From positions 186,001 through 250,000 of the forward strand of contig NZ_JAGGMO010000002.1 of NCBI RefSeq assembly GCF_017875395.1: a DNA stretch of 64,000 nucleotides. Reading direction: 5' to 3'. The translations under genes were made by a program, and so were the position numbers. The notes beneath the pieces were generated by a model. That model searched no databases. It saw only the letters and a list, made by a program, of their open reading frames with translations, and was not told the origin of the DNA. The DNA is from Methanococcus voltae. GTDB lineage: Archaea > AGJL01 > Methanococci > Methanococcales > Methanococcaceae. This document shows, piece by piece, positions 29,512-39,506 of the stretch (positions are counted from its first letter, which is position 1; each line of letters starts with the position of its first letter).

Positions 29512-31428
29512 GTGAAAACTGGGGATAAATACATATTATTGGAAAAAATGAGTCCTCTTCAAAAAGAAGCACTAGATAACCCTGAAAAGTTTTGGGGCGA
29601 GCAGGCCAAATGTTTAGATTGGGAAAAAACTTGGTCTAAAGTATTAAATTGGGATTACCCGAATGCAGAATGGTTTGTAGGCGGAAAATTAAATGCTTGC
29701 TATAACTGTGTAGATAGGCATATTAAAGGCAATAGAAGAAACAAAGCGGCAATAATTTGGGAAGGAGAAGACGGCAGTTGTGAAGTGCTTACATACTATG
29801 AATTATACAGACAAGTGAATATGTTTGCAAATGTACTTCAAAACTTGGGCGTAGAAAAAGGAGACGTAGTTGCCATATATATGCCAATGATGACAGAAGC
29901 TGTTGTAGCAATGCTTGCTTGTGCAAGAATTGGGGCAGTACATAACACAGTATTCTCAGGTTTCTCTTCAGAAGCACTTTCGGAGAGAATAGACAATTCA
30001 AAAGCAAAAGTACTGGTTAGTACGAATACACTATATAGACGTGGTAAAAAAATAGATTTAAAGGGCATTGTAGATAAATCAGCTTTAAACTGTAACTCAT
30101 TAAATAACGTAATTTACGTACCTAGGGGAGACGAAGATATCGCACTTTCATTTGGTAGAGATTACCTCTGGGACGAATTAATGGCAGGAGCACGTAATAG
30201 AGTTGAGCCTGAAATAATGGATTCAAATGACCCATTGTTTATATTATATACTAGTGGTACAACAGGTAGCCCTAAAGGTGTAGTTCACGCTACAGGTGGC
30301 TATTTAACTTATGCTACTAAAACAATGGACTGGACATGGGGTATTGAAGATACTGATGTATTTTGGTGTACTGCAGATATCGGATGGATTACAGGACACT
30401 CCTATGTAGTATATGGTCCTCTTTCATTAGGTTCAACGATTGTAATTTACGAAGGTGCGATTGATTATCCAGAACCTGATAGACTTTGGAAAATTATCGA
30501 AAAGCACGGTGTAACCATATTATACACTGCACCTACTGCAATCAGAATGCTCATGAAATACGGTGAAAAATGGGTTAAAAACCATGATTTGTCCACACTT
30601 AGACTTTTGGGTACTGTGGGAGAGCCAATTAACCCAAGAGCTTGGAAATGGTACTATTCAGTAGTCGGAGATAAAAACTGTCCAATTTGTGACTGTTACT
30701 GGCAAACTGAAACTGGTGGACACGTTATTTATCCACCAAATGGTATTCAAACAATTCCTTTAAAACCAGGATCTGCAACGTTTGCAGGAGTGGGCATTGA
30801 AGCTGATATCGTAGATAAAGATGGTAAAAGCGTTCCACCAAATACTAAAGGTAATTTAATTATCAAAAAACCATGGCCGGGTATGTTAAAAGGTTTATGG
30901 AACGACCCTGAAAGATACAAAGCTTCATACTGGAATAAAATACCTGGAGTATTTGCTACATCCGATTACGCTATTAAAGATGACGATGGATACATATGGA
31001 TATTGGGAAGAGCTGACGAGGTACTCAATGTAGCAGGTCATAGGATAGGTACTGCAGAGCTTGAACACGAGTTAGTTTCAAATCCGATGGTTGCAGAGTC
31101 CGCAGTTATTGGTAAGCCTGATGAAGTTAAAGGAGAAGTACCTGTTGCTTTCGTAACGCTTAATCCGGAATATGTTGGTAGACCTAAGGAAGAGCTTAAA
31201 AAAGAGCTTATTCAGTATATAAGAGATACAATGGGACCTATTGCTATTCCTTCAATAATCTTCTTCGTTAGCAAAATGCCTAAAACCCGAAGTGGTAAAA
31301 TTATGCGTAGAATTCTTAAAAAGTTGGTTGTTGGCGAAGAAATAGGGGACATAAGTACCCTTGAAGATACAACTAGCGTAGATGAAATAAAACAGCAATT
31401 AAAAGGTTCTAAAACATTTAATAAATAA
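29512..31428 (+). CDS. acsA: Acetyl-CoA synthetase (AMP-forming)
   Basis: Activates acetate with ATP to acetyl-AMP and then acetyl-CoA, letting a lithotrophic methanogen assimilate acetate. The P-loop-like YTSGTTGSPKGVVH, the acetate-pocket region with GWITGHSYVVYGPL, WQTETGGH and the C-terminal catalytic lysine in KTRSGKIMRRILKK are all present. The start is GTG 29512, because GGGTGA lies just before it; TTG 29500 overlaps that site. 638 residues, a normal length. A MarR regulator lies convergently downstream. Confidence 0.97.
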   Translation: MKTGDKYILLEKMSPLQKEALDNPEKFWGEQAKCLDWEKTWSKVLNWDYPNAEWFVGGKLNACYNCVDRHIKGNRRNKAAIIWEGEDGSCEVLTYYELYRQVNMFANVLQNLGVEKGDVVAIYMPMMTEAVVAMLACARIGAVHNTVFSGFSSEALSERIDNSKAKVLVSTNTLYRRGKKIDLKGIVDKSALNCNSLNNVIYVPRGDEDIALSFGRDYLWDELMAGARNRVEPEIMDSNDPLFILYTSGTTGSPKGVVHATGGYLTYATKTMDWTWGIEDTDVFWCTADIGWITGHSYVVYGPLSLGSTIVIYEGAIDYPEPDRLWKIIEKHGVTILYTAPTAIRMLMKYGEKWVKNHDLSTLRLLGTVGEPINPRAWKWYYSVVGDKNCPICDCYWQTETGGHVIYPPNGIQTIPLKPGSATFAGVGIEADIVDKDGKSVPPNTKGNLIIKKPWPGMLKGLWNDPERYKASYWNKIPGVFATSDYAIKDDDGYIWILGRADEVLNVAGHRIGTAELEHELVSNPMVAESAVIGKPDEVKGEVPVAFVTLNPEYVGRPKEELKKELIQYIRDTMGPIAIPSIIFFVSKMPKTRSGKIMRRILKKLVVGEEIGDISTLEDTTSVDEIKQQLKGSKTFNK

Positions 31429-31467
31429 AATAAACTTATTTTTTATTTTTATTTTTATTTTTATATT

Positions 31468-31511
31468 ATTATTCTTTTATTATTCTTTTATTATTCTTTT
31501 ATTATTCTTTT
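31468..31511 (+). repeat. 11-bp tandem repeat ATTATTCTTTT after acsA, probable terminator
   Basis: Four exact copies, preceded by TTTTTATTTTTATT runs, beginning 40 bp past the acsA stop. On the transcript this is a series of U-tracts, the known type of Methanococcus termination signal. Confidence 0.7.
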
Positions 31512-31672
31512 TGTATTGTTATTATGAAATAACATTTATTTTAAAATAATATTACGAAATAGTTAGATTTTATGAAATAATAATATAATATATCATAAAA
31601 TACATAAAAACCCAAATTATAAATTTTATAACGTATACGAATAAACAGAGTATAAAATAGAAATTAAGTCCT

Positions 31673-32116
31673 TTATTCGTTTCCTAAATTAGATATTAAC
31701 CTTTTTAAATAATCTTTCAATTTGGATTCTTCGTCATCTGAAAATCCAGATAATATCATTTTTGTTTGGGCGTTACATTTTTCGAAACCTTTTTCTTTAA
31801 GTTCTAACCCTTTTTTAGTCAAATAAATTAATTTAACTCTTGAATCATTTTCATCAAAAACTCTTTCGATAAGCTCCTTTTTTTCTAAATGATCAATTAA
31901 GTTAGAAACAGATGAAGCCTTGATGCCCAAATAACGCTGTATTTCTGATTGAGTTATGCCGTCTTTATACCATAAGACTTCTAAAACATTAAATTGTGAG
32001 CCAGTAACCCCTAATTCTTTGAATGATTGGTTACATTTTTTGCATAATTCGGTCTTAATGGAATAAAGCAAGTGATTAATTGAATTATTTTCGCTCCTTT
32101 CGGGTAATTTAGTCAT
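31673..32116 (-). CDS. MarR-family transcriptional regulator (paralogue 1)
   Basis: A winged-helix dimeric repressor of 147 residues. The recognition-helix region reads GITQSEIQRYLGIKASSVSNLIDHLEKKELIER, followed by the wing (DENDSRVKLIYLTKKG). The start is ATG 32116, because AGAGGTTATACT precedes it; the frame extends to 32134 without a site. It is convergent with acsA and divergent from the NapH-like ferredoxin, whose promoter carries two palindromes that could be its operator. Close paralogue at 54369-54818. A BRE/TATA on the minus strand is at 32211-32225. Confidence 0.9.
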   Translation of the reverse strand: MTKLPERSENNSINHLLYSIKTELCKKCNQSFKELGVTGSQFNVLEVLWYKDGITQSEIQRYLGIKASSVSNLIDHLEKKELIERVFDENDSRVKLIYLTKKGLELKEKGFEKCNAQTKMILSGFSDDEESKLKDYLKRLISNLGNE

Positions 32117-32726
32117 AGTATAACCTCTAATCATATCATCATATTTACAACATTGAAATTAAAAATATGAAAATTAAAATTCATACTGTTATGTCACGTT
32201 AGTAGTATTGTAGTATATTGTTTCGTACATTATTTAGCATGTTGTTCGTACATTATCATATTATTAGCATATTATTTAGTATATTATTTAGTATATTATT
32301 TAGTATATTATTTAGTATATTAAATATATTTAGCACAGATTTAAATATATAACAATTATGGATATTAATCATGTTTTGAATAATATTATATACTTATATA
32401 TTTAAAGTTTTTAATATATTAGTATTTGCTAACTAATTTAGATATAGGCATATGTTATTAATATAATATACTGTTATATCCCCATATAATACCCATATGT
32501 TACATACCTATTATATATTTATCCATGAATGTGAATAGATAAATTAATATACTAGTTCTTAGATATCTAATATTATAATATTATTAGATATCTAATATTA
32601 GATATATAAAATTAACATATCTAAAAGTATAATAATTAATTAAATTTATCAAAAACACGTTAAAACAAATATCAAAAATAAAAACTAAATAGTGAAAAAT
32701 TGAAATATTTGTATGTGGTGAAAGTT
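32117..32726. other. Divergent regulatory region, MarR / membrane ferredoxin
   Basis: 610 bp with a minus-strand promoter (32211-32225), a 12-bp tandem repeat ATTATTTAGTAT of about five copies at 32268-32322, two identical palindromes (32559-32570 and 32584-32595) and a plus-strand TATA box (32603-32610). No protein gene is evident. Confidence 0.6.
32559..32610 (+). promoter_or_regulatory. Paired palindromic operator and TATA box upstream of membrane ferredoxin
   Basis: The 12-bp perfect palindrome TTAGATATCTAA occurs twice (32559-32570, 32584-32595) inside a 17-bp direct repeat, 25 bp apart. It is followed at once by TATATAAA (32603-32610). Sites there would control access of TBP/TFB. The expected transcription start is near 32631. 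Confidence 0.5.
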
Positions 32727-33425
32727 ATGGATTTAAAAAAATGGTACACTAGATTATCAAAAAATCAAAAAAATAGATTATATTTACAAATCGGAGCTTT
32801 GATTCCACTTTTAGCTTTAGGAATGACTGGAAGAATGGTTGTTTTAATACTATTATTTCCATTCATGCTATTACTTGGACCGATTTGGTGCGGATGGATT
32901 TGTCCGATGGGGACATTGCAAAGAATTTCTGGATTATTGGGAAAAAAATTGTTTGGAAATAAACACAATAACTTTATAAGCAAAAAAACACATGAAAAAT
33001 TGAAATATGTAAAGTATTTCATGCTATTCGGAATGATGGGCTTTGCAGGATACTACATTTTAATATTAAACGGTACAATAGACTTTGTAATATCCGTATT
33101 CATGGCAACGGTTGTAATTGGTGTAATATTATCATTATTTAACGAAAGGGTATACTGTAGATATTTATGTCCTGCAGGGGCAATGATGGGACTTACAAAC
33201 TTGATTAAGCCAAGAACAATTAAAAGGGATGTAGATAGTTGCGTAAGCTGTTCAAAATGTGATAAATCTTGTCCGATGGGAATCAATGTATCAAAAACTA
33301 CAGAAATAAGAAATCCTCACTGTATATCCTGTAATGCTTGTGTGGATAGCTGTCCAATAAACGATGCTTTAAGCGTAAAATGGGATAAAAAGATTAAAAA
33401 TATTAAAGAAAAAGTAATAAAGTAA
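32727..33425 (+). CDS. NapH/NosR-like membrane 4Fe-4S ferredoxin
   Basis: A polytopic redox protein of 232 residues. Four hydrophobic segments carry two CxxxCP signatures on loops (CGWICPMG and CRYLCPAG), and a soluble C-terminal domain holds two 4Fe-4S motifs (CVSCSKCDKSCP and CISCNACVDSCP). Such proteins pass electrons between membrane carriers and cytoplasmic or extracytoplasmic partners; the partner here is unknown. The start is ATG 32727 after GGTGAAAGTT; TTG 32700 is upstream of that site. It is divergent from a MarR gene. Confidence 0.88.
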   Translation: MDLKKWYTRLSKNQKNRLYLQIGALIPLLALGMTGRMVVLILLFPFMLLLGPIWCGWICPMGTLQRISGLLGKKLFGNKHNNFISKKTHEKLKYVKYFMLFGMMGFAGYYILILNGTIDFVISVFMATVVIGVILSLFNERVYCRYLCPAGAMMGLTNLIKPRTIKRDVDSCVSCSKCDKSCPMGINVSKTTEIRNPHCISCNACVDSCPINDALSVKWDKKIKNIKEKVIK

Positions 33426-33519
33426 CATACTAAAATAAAGTATAATAAAATAAAGTATAATAAAATAATAAAAATAAATACAAATTAAAAAATAATAATT
33501 TTATCTATTTTTTAGTAAT

Positions 33520-34182
33520 TTATCTATTGTAAGCATAATTCAATTTTTTTTCAATTAAATTAGATAATAAGGAAACTGTAAAGATTACCGATAAATAAAC
33601 TAAAGCTATTACGATATAAACTTCAAAAGGACTCGCTGTTTTTGTATATATTAACTGTCCCACCCTAGTCAACTCCGTTATCGCAATTACCGAAACTAAG
33701 GAACTTTCTTTTATTATTGTGGAAAACGAATTCATAAGTGAAGGCATTGAAATACGGATGGTTTGGGGAATAATTACATATACCAAACTTTGTACTTTAT
33801 TCATTCCTAATGATGAACATGCGTCCCATTGACCTTTTGGGATGGATAATAGCGAAGCTCTGACAATTTCAGATATGTATGCTCCGCCATTTAAGGATAA
33901 CCCCAATACACCTGCTGTTGTATTGTCCATTACGATACCTATCGAAGGTAAACCATAGTATATAAAAAATAGCAATATTAACAAAGGTACGCCCCTAAAT
34001 GTTTCTACATAAGCCCTAAAGAATAAATCAAGAACTTTGGGAATATTTAAAGCTCTTAATATGCCCACAACGTGTGCAATTATAATTGCAAGTATAAACG
34101 ATAAAAAAGCGATTTTTAAGGTAATTACTAGCCCCCAAAAAAGTGCTGGCAAATTGTACAACAATATTATGTCAAAATTCAT
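33520..34182 (-). CDS. Polar amino-acid ABC transporter permease
   Basis: A HisM/GlnP-type permease of 220 residues with about five membrane segments. The EAA loop reads DACSSLGMNKVQSLVYVIIPQ, the contact site for the ATPase, and the start (NLPALFWGLVITLKIAFLSFILA) is typical. It lies 110 bp downstream of the substrate-binding protein on the same strand. The ATP-binding subunit, normally the third gene, is not here: the next gene is convergent. Confidence 0.92.
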   Translation of the reverse strand: MNFDIILLYNLPALFWGLVITLKIAFLSFILAIIIAHVVGILRALNIPKVLDLFFRAYVETFRGVPLLILLFFIYYGLPSIGIVMDNTTAGVLGLSLNGGAYISEIVRASLLSIPKGQWDACSSLGMNKVQSLVYVIIPQTIRISMPSLMNSFSTIIKESSLVSVIAITELTRVGQLIYTKTASPFEVYIVIALVYLSVIFTVSLLSNLIEKKLNYAYNR

Positions 34183-34293
34183 ATATTTACACCCGGATAT
34201 AAATTAAAATAACATTGAATTAAAAATAAAAAATAAGGTATTAAAATGGTAATTATTAGTTAGTTATTAGTTAACTGTTAAATTAAATATTAA

Positions 34294-35100
34294 TTATTCG
34301 AATGAAAGCCATTTTTCTTTTATTTCGTCGTATTTACCGTTTTCTTTCAATGTGTTAATTGCTTCATTCATTTTTTGAGTTAATTCTTTAGCACCAGCTT
34401 TTTGAACTGTGATAACATTTACAGGGTTAATTGTAATGTTGGTAGTTTTTACATTTTGGTACTCTTTCATTTGAGTGAGTGCGTAAGCCTGACCTACAAT
34501 AACAGCGTCGACTCTACCGTTTTCTAAGTCAATGAATGCTTCAGGGTTGTAATTGTATGTTTTAACCTCTTTAACGCCTTCAAGTTTTTCTGCAGTATCT
34601 TGTGAGCCAGTCCCTAACTGTGCACCTACGATTTTACCTTCTAAATCAGCTAATGATTTGATTGAGTCGGTATTTTTGTTAACAACAACTACGTCTGTTA
34701 AAGCATAGTATGGTTCACTCATCTCTACATTTTCAGCAGCAGTCTCTCTTTCAGACATACAGGTAATTAATGTATCGTAGTCGCCTTTTGAAAGACCGCC
34801 AAGTAAAGCAGGCCATTCTGCGTCTATTATTTCAACTTTTACACCTAATTCTTCACCAAGAGCATTTGCAAAGTCGATGTCGAAACCTTCGAATTCACCA
34901 GTTTTTGCGTTTCTTGATTCAAATGGAGGGTATGCAGCACAAAGACCAACTCTCAATACGCCAGTATCTTGAACATTTTTCCAAGACATATCAGCGTTTG
35001 TATCGTCAGATTTTTGTGTATTGGTGGACGTACATCCTGAAAATACCAATACTAAGCTTAATAAGCCTAATACCACTAACGTAAGTTTTTTATTCACCAT
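34294..35100 (-). CDS. Amino-acid ABC transporter substrate-binding lipoprotein
   Basis: A family-3 periplasmic-type binding protein of 268 residues. The leader MVNKKLTLVVLGLLSLVLVF is followed by the lipobox FSGC, so Cys is the likely lipid anchor. The mature domain has GVLRVGLCAAYPPFES, GFDIDFANALGEELGVKVEI, IGAQLGTGSQD-like and a C-terminal LKENGKYDEIKEKW. These fit glutamine/cystine/arginine binders; the ligand is not determined. First gene of a two-gene unit with the permease. Confidence 0.93.
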   Translation of the reverse strand: MVNKKLTLVVLGLLSLVLVFSGCTSTNTQKSDDTNADMSWKNVQDTGVLRVGLCAAYPPFESRNAKTGEFEGFDIDFANALGEELGVKVEIIDAEWPALLGGLSKGDYDTLITCMSERETAAENVEMSEPYYALTDVVVVNKNTDSIKSLADLEGKIVGAQLGTGSQDTAEKLEGVKEVKTYNYNPEAFIDLENGRVDAVIVGQAYALTQMKEYQNVKTTNITINPVNVITVQKAGAKELTQKMNEAINTLKENGKYDEIKEKWLSFE

Positions 35101-35330
35101 TTCACCATTAAGTTTTTTAATAGGGTTGTATTACAATATATGAATTTGATTTGCCGTTATTGTATATATAAATTGTTATACTTAGTTATTAGTATATTTT
35201 ATAGGTATTAAAAAACTTAATATAATACTACTATAAAAAAATGGATAAAAAAGTGTTTTAACATCAGCCAATAGTTTAAAAAATAGCAATAAAAAAATAA
35301 GGTTTAAATTGCAATGGAAATTAAAATAAA

Positions 35331-35410
35331 ATACAATAAAATACAATAAAATACAATAAAATACAATAAAATACAATAAAATACAATAAAATACAATAAA
35401 ATACAATAAA
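35331..35410 (-). repeat. 10-bp tandem repeat, eight copies, probable terminator of the TudS-like gene
   Basis: ATACAATAAA on plus (TTTATTGTAT on minus), eight exact copies ending 4 bp from the stop of the minus-strand gene at 35415. In the transcript it is a regular series of U-runs. The frame it opens (35182-35406, Phe/Tyr/Ile only) is not a gene. Confidence 0.8.
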
Positions 35411-35414
35411 TTTA

Positions 35415-35945
35415 TTATAATAAACTTTTTAAGTATTTCAAGGATTCTTCCACATCATTTTCATCTATTGCAACATACTTCATAGAAATTTGATTAGCTT
35501 CCAACATATTTATTAATTCATCCATGAAAATACCTTTTTCAGAAATAAATTCCATTTTATTTATTTTTTCATTCATGTTTGAATTACTTGAGAATCCACC
35601 CCATTCTGAACCAGAACAGGTCTTGTAAATACCACAACTTGGACTACCATCTACGCCAACCAATAAATCAATCGTATAGCCATTTTCTTTGTAGTTCATG
35701 ATTTGCTGGATTACGGGTTTTAACATATTTTGAGATTGTTCTCTAAAATGAGGGGTGTCAAATTGTTCCTTTACATGCCCCCATCGTTTGATACCATACA
35801 TGATAGTTTCAGGACAAGGTAATTGGATTATACCATAGTTAGCATCCATTAAGTAATTTACCACGTCTTTTAAAGCCCCTTCATATTCGCATATCCCTTC
35901 TACTTTTGCGTTTCCATTCAATATACAATGTGCAACAATTGCCAT
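35415..35945 (-). CDS. TudS/DUF523-related putative desulfidase
   Basis: A 176-residue cytoplasmic protein with three cysteine motifs in family order: HCILNGNAKVEG near the start, LPCPETIMYG, and GVDGSPSCGI. In related TudS/DUF523 proteins such cysteines hold a [4Fe-4S] cluster that takes sulfur from thiolated bases. This branch resembles the CD3072-type relatives; substrate unknown. The frame has no GGTG-type site; a weak A-rich leader precedes ATG 35945. An eight-copy U-rich repeat follows the stop. Confidence 0.7.
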   Translation of the reverse strand: MAIVAHCILNGNAKVEGICEYEGALKDVVNYLMDANYGIIQLPCPETIMYGIKRWGHVKEQFDTPHFREQSQNMLKPVIQQIMNYKENGYTIDLLVGVDGSPSCGIYKTCSGSEWGGFSSNSNMNEKINKMEFISEKGIFMDELINMLEANQISMKYVAIDENDVEESLKYLKSLL

Positions 35946-36251
35946 TTTTTTACATCTGTTGATACTTTCACCTGCGTAATTTTATATATTAATTAAATTA
36001 TTGCCCCATATGGTCGTATAATTGGTTATTTATCATAATTATAATATTTATAGGTTATTATATTAAAAATTCACGAAATAATAGGTTATTAAATAACTTA
36101 ATTACGTAATTTAATTGGTAATATATTTATAAAATAAGTATTATTATGTAATATAATTATAAAATAAATAATACCAATATTCTTAATATAATGTTATAAT
36201 ACTATAAAAAATTAAAAATTAAAAATAAAAACTTAAAAATAGAGGTATGCA

Positions 36252-36860
36252 ATGATTTTAAAACCTTTTTTAAGAGAAAATTTTATACCATTACCAGTAG
36301 GGTTTATTTCAACAGTAAATAAGGAAGGAATTAGAAATATAGCACCTTATTCCTGTTTAATGCCAGTTTTAAGACCCCTTGATTTAATATGTATTGCTTC
36401 AGCAAAAAGAAGGGATACTTTAGACAATATTAAAGAAATGAACGAATTTGTAATTAATATGACAGGGATAGATTTTGCAGATAAGGTGGTACCTACTGCG
36501 AAACATACCGCTCCTGAAATAGACGAATACGACTACGCACAGATTGAAGAGAAAAAATCGAGAGTAATTAAGACACCAGGTATTAAAGGAAGCTACGCCT
36601 GGATGGAATGCGAATTATTCAAAATATACGAAGAGCCAACCTATGATTTAATTATGGGTAAAGTAGTCAACTTAGAAGCTGATGACAAATACTTAAAAAA
36701 AGACGGTTCTCTCGATGTAGAAAAGGCCAAACCACTTTTTAATGTAGGCGATTCTACAGGGATGAATTTCTGCACGGTAAACGAAATAGGGACGCATGAA
36801 CCTTTTGGAGCTATGTTTCCAGATGGTAAAGACCCATTATCAAAAAAATACGTAGAATAA
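36252..36860 (+). CDS. Flavin reductase / flavoredoxin-like FMN-binding protein
   Basis: A split-barrel flavin reductase-like protein of 202 residues. The core PVGFISTVNKEGIRNIAPYS and the following CIASAKRRDTLDNIKE-type FMN-binding segment are typical, then NEFVINM and the dimer-interface strand. Relatives in methanogens act as flavoredoxins or reduce FMN with NAD(P)H; no NADH site can be read here. AGAGGTATGCA precedes the ATG. The gene is monocistronic. Confidence 0.85.
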   Translation: MILKPFLRENFIPLPVGFISTVNKEGIRNIAPYSCLMPVLRPLDLICIASAKRRDTLDNIKEMNEFVINMTGIDFADKVVPTAKHTAPEIDEYDYAQIEEKKSRVIKTPGIKGSYAWMECELFKIYEEPTYDLIMGKVVNLEADDKYLKKDGSLDVEKAKPLFNVGDSTGMNFCTVNEIGTHEPFGAMFPDGKDPLSKKYVE

Positions 36861-37025
36861 TTATTAAATTACTTTAATTAGTTATTATTTAATTATTTAA
36901 TTAATTACCATATTCAATAAATATATTATTATTATTAGTATTATTATTATCATTTTATTTTATAGATTAATATCAGTAAGTTAAATTGTTAAATAATTGA
37001 TTAATAAATTTTTCATTTAGATTAC

Positions 37026-37253
37026 TTACTTTGAAGGTACTTCCATATCGTATGATTTTTCAGTTAAGTAAGCTATAAATTTATCTAATTTTTCAGCATC
37101 CATTTCAAACATTAAACAAGCTACGGTACTATCTACATAAATAGGCTCGAATAAATCAATATATACAAAATTTTCATTTATTGCAACGTTTTTAATGTTT
37201 TTACTGCTTAAATAGATATCCGTTTCATTATTTTTAAATTTAAAATATTTCAC
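37026..37253 (-). CDS. Small conserved-looking protein of unknown function
   Basis: 75 residues, acidic and soluble, with a predicted beta-beta-beta-alpha pattern (FKFKNNETDIYLSSKN, FVYIDLFEPIYV, then the helix EKLDKFIAYLTEKS). Not recognised. Gene status rests on a GTG start with GGGTGACATT immediately upstream, the standard local site, and on normal codon use. It lies downstream of the S-layer gene on the same strand after 260 bp of AT-rich sequence. Confidence 0.6.
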   Translation of the reverse strand: MKYFKFKNNETDIYLSSKNIKNVAINENFVYIDLFEPIYVDSTVACLMFEMDAEKLDKFIAYLTEKSYDMEVPSK

Positions 37254-37515
37254 AATGTCACCCAGATAATTTAATTAACTGATATATTAGGATTATATAA
37301 TATATAATTATCCGTACGAAATTAGGATTTTTTTTGATGTATATATTCGTATTTAGGATATAAACTAATATAATACGCAATAATAACAAAAATAAACTAA
37401 AAAAATTACTAAAAAATAATATGGATAAAAACAAAAGAATACAAAGGAATACAAAGGAATATAAATAATTTAAAAAAATTGAATAATTTTGATATAATGT
37501 ATTATCCAATTTTAA

Positions 37516-39156
37516 TTATAATAATTCAACAAATGCTTTTGCAGCTTCGTTGGTAGTTTTTGTATTTCCACCTGCTACAACTAAAACATCATTTCCGTTA
37601 GCTACGCCATTTACAACTGCTAATGTAGCTTGTGAGTCTTCTGTAAGGTTTATTTTACCCATTGACTTCAATTCTTTTGATAATGCGTTTACTACAGGTC
37701 CGCCAATAACAATTAAGTTTTTGTCAGCTGAGTCTAATGCTATTTCGCCATCTAAAACAGCTAATGGAGCTTTTAAACCTGTTAATTTAGTTCCGCTACC
37801 TTCGATACTTTGTAAGGTCACTTCAGCATTTAAAACAGTTCCTTTTGAACCAACAGTTAAATCTAAATCCTTTGAAGTATCCATTTCAAAGAATACATTC
37901 ATGGTACTTGTTTTATCGTCATCGTCATCGAAATTCATGCTAGCATATTTTACAATATCGATTTCTTTACCTGATGATAATGAATCATGGTCGTCACCAA
38001 CGTATTTTAAAGCATAACCCACTTTAGTATCAGGTTTTTCAATATCGTCTAAGTAAACTAATTTACCACCTTGTTTTACAACAGCATAAGCTTCCCAGTC
38101 AGGTACGTATTCTTCACCTAAGTGCATACACTTTAATCTATCGGTGATTACTACTTCAACGAAACCATAATCATTTCCTACATCTTTCCAAGCTTTGAAC
38201 ATCCTAACGCCGATACCGCCAGCCATTAAATTAGTTGGTGCGTTGTCGAATTTTTCAGCGATTACCTTACCATCTTTTAAAATTTGTAACTTTATTTTGT
38301 ATTCTTCAGTACTAGTTCCTGCATTGCTTACTAAAACAGAATCAACTTTAACTTCAAGACCATTTACAGCGTAAGTATCGCCTTCTCTGATCACACCTTG
38401 ATATAATTCCTTACCTAAAACTATAGTATCTTTACTACTACTCATACTCATGAGAATGTAGTTTTCCCCCAGGAATGGTACTTCTTTACCCGGGCATAAT
38501 GAGGTTAATCCGTCAAATGTAGTATTATCGTCTTTGAATGATAAAACAGCGTAAGATAATTCATTTTCTTTTACAGCCCATTTGTCATTGTTTTCTTTTG
38601 TAACTCTGCCCATTAAAAATTCATAAGCATCGTCATCATTATCAAACCAGTCAAATGGGTCAGTGTCTTTAACTTCAGCTAAGGTGGATAATCTACCTAA
38701 TGAAACAGCACCATCTTTTGCATCTAAATCAGTGTCGTCTCCAAAATAAGCAGTATTTGCCATTAAATCTGCATAATCTCCATCTGCAGCTGCCACAAAT
38801 AACGCGTTGTCATCCTTAACTGCTAAATTAACTTCCTTATTGCTTACCAAATTATAATCATCTGACTTAGCGAAAGCCCTCACGTTAAGTTTTGCTGAAC
38901 CAACATCTGCTGATTGCTCTGTGTATAATAAATTACCAACTTTGGCGGTTATTTCTGCTGCAGAAATTACATCTCCTGCGTTTGCGTTCGAACCTACAAC
39001 AATATTAACATTTGGATTTCCTTCAACAACAACTTTTTTCGAGAAATCTTCCACATCTCCGATTTGTTCTACTGCAAAAGCGCCCGTAGCCAATGTCGAA
39101 GCCAACATTGCACTACCTGCGATAATTGCACTAGTTTTAACTATGCTTCTTACCAT
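37516..39156 (-). CDS. sla: S-layer protein
   Basis: Precursor of the surface lattice, 546 residues. A signal peptide (basic MVRSIVK, hydrophobic core, cleavage probably after TGAFA) is followed by the Methanococcales S-layer N-domain, containing NPNVNIVVGSNANAGDVISAAEIAAKVG-like sequence (here with AEITAKVG). The C-terminal domain has IVIGGPVVNALSKELK and GNDVLVVAGG. It is strongly acidic (KDDNDDDAYEF, NFDDDDDK), as in relatives living in sea water. I see two N-glycosylation sequons (NTT and NLT). AGGTGAACTA precedes ATG 39156; a candidate promoter about 350 bp upstream implies a long leader. Confidence 0.92.
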   Translation of the reverse strand: MVRSIVKTSAIIAGSAMLASTLATGAFAVEQIGDVEDFSKKVVVEGNPNVNIVVGSNANAGDVISAAEITAKVGNLLYTEQSADVGSAKLNVRAFAKSDDYNLVSNKEVNLAVKDDNALFVAAADGDYADLMANTAYFGDDTDLDAKDGAVSLGRLSTLAEVKDTDPFDWFDNDDDAYEFLMGRVTKENNDKWAVKENELSYAVLSFKDDNTTFDGLTSLCPGKEVPFLGENYILMSMSSSKDTIVLGKELYQGVIREGDTYAVNGLEVKVDSVLVSNAGTSTEEYKIKLQILKDGKVIAEKFDNAPTNLMAGGIGVRMFKAWKDVGNDYGFVEVVITDRLKCMHLGEEYVPDWEAYAVVKQGGKLVYLDDIEKPDTKVGYALKYVGDDHDSLSSGKEIDIVKYASMNFDDDDDKTSTMNVFFEMDTSKDLDLTVGSKGTVLNAEVTLQSIEGSGTKLTGLKAPLAVLDGEIALDSADKNLIVIGGPVVNALSKELKSMGKINLTEDSQATLAVVNGVANGNDVLVVAGGNTKTTNEAAKAFVELL

Positions 39157-39506
39157 TAGTTCACCTAAGGGGTACTAACATTAATAATATTTTTTATATA
39201 TTATTAATACTTAGTATTATTTTTTTAATTTTAATATTACTTGTCAACACACATATGTAATAGTAGGAATAATATATAAAACTTATGATATGATATTACT
39301 ATTTTTTAATAATTAATACTAAAAAACTATATCTTGTTTAAATTTAATTATATGCCTAAATATATACATTAAAGGCAATAAATAAAGACATACCACGATT
39401 AAAACCTTTACTCCTACAATCTATTAGATTATTTAATGTATATTAGTTACAATAAGCTCTTTATTGTAATGATTATTAATTAACATGCTTATTTGTAGAC
39501 CACAAT

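Noticed and set aside
35182-35406. Minus-strand frame coding a Phe/Tyr/Cys/Ile repeat
   Set aside because: It is produced by the eight-copy decamer repeat at 35331-35410 and has no binding site; treated as a terminator-like array.
37258-37509. Minus-strand hydrophobic frame of 83 codons between sla and the 75-residue gene
   Set aside because: Translation of AT-rich intergenic DNA; no ribosome site, extreme Leu/Phe/Ile bias.
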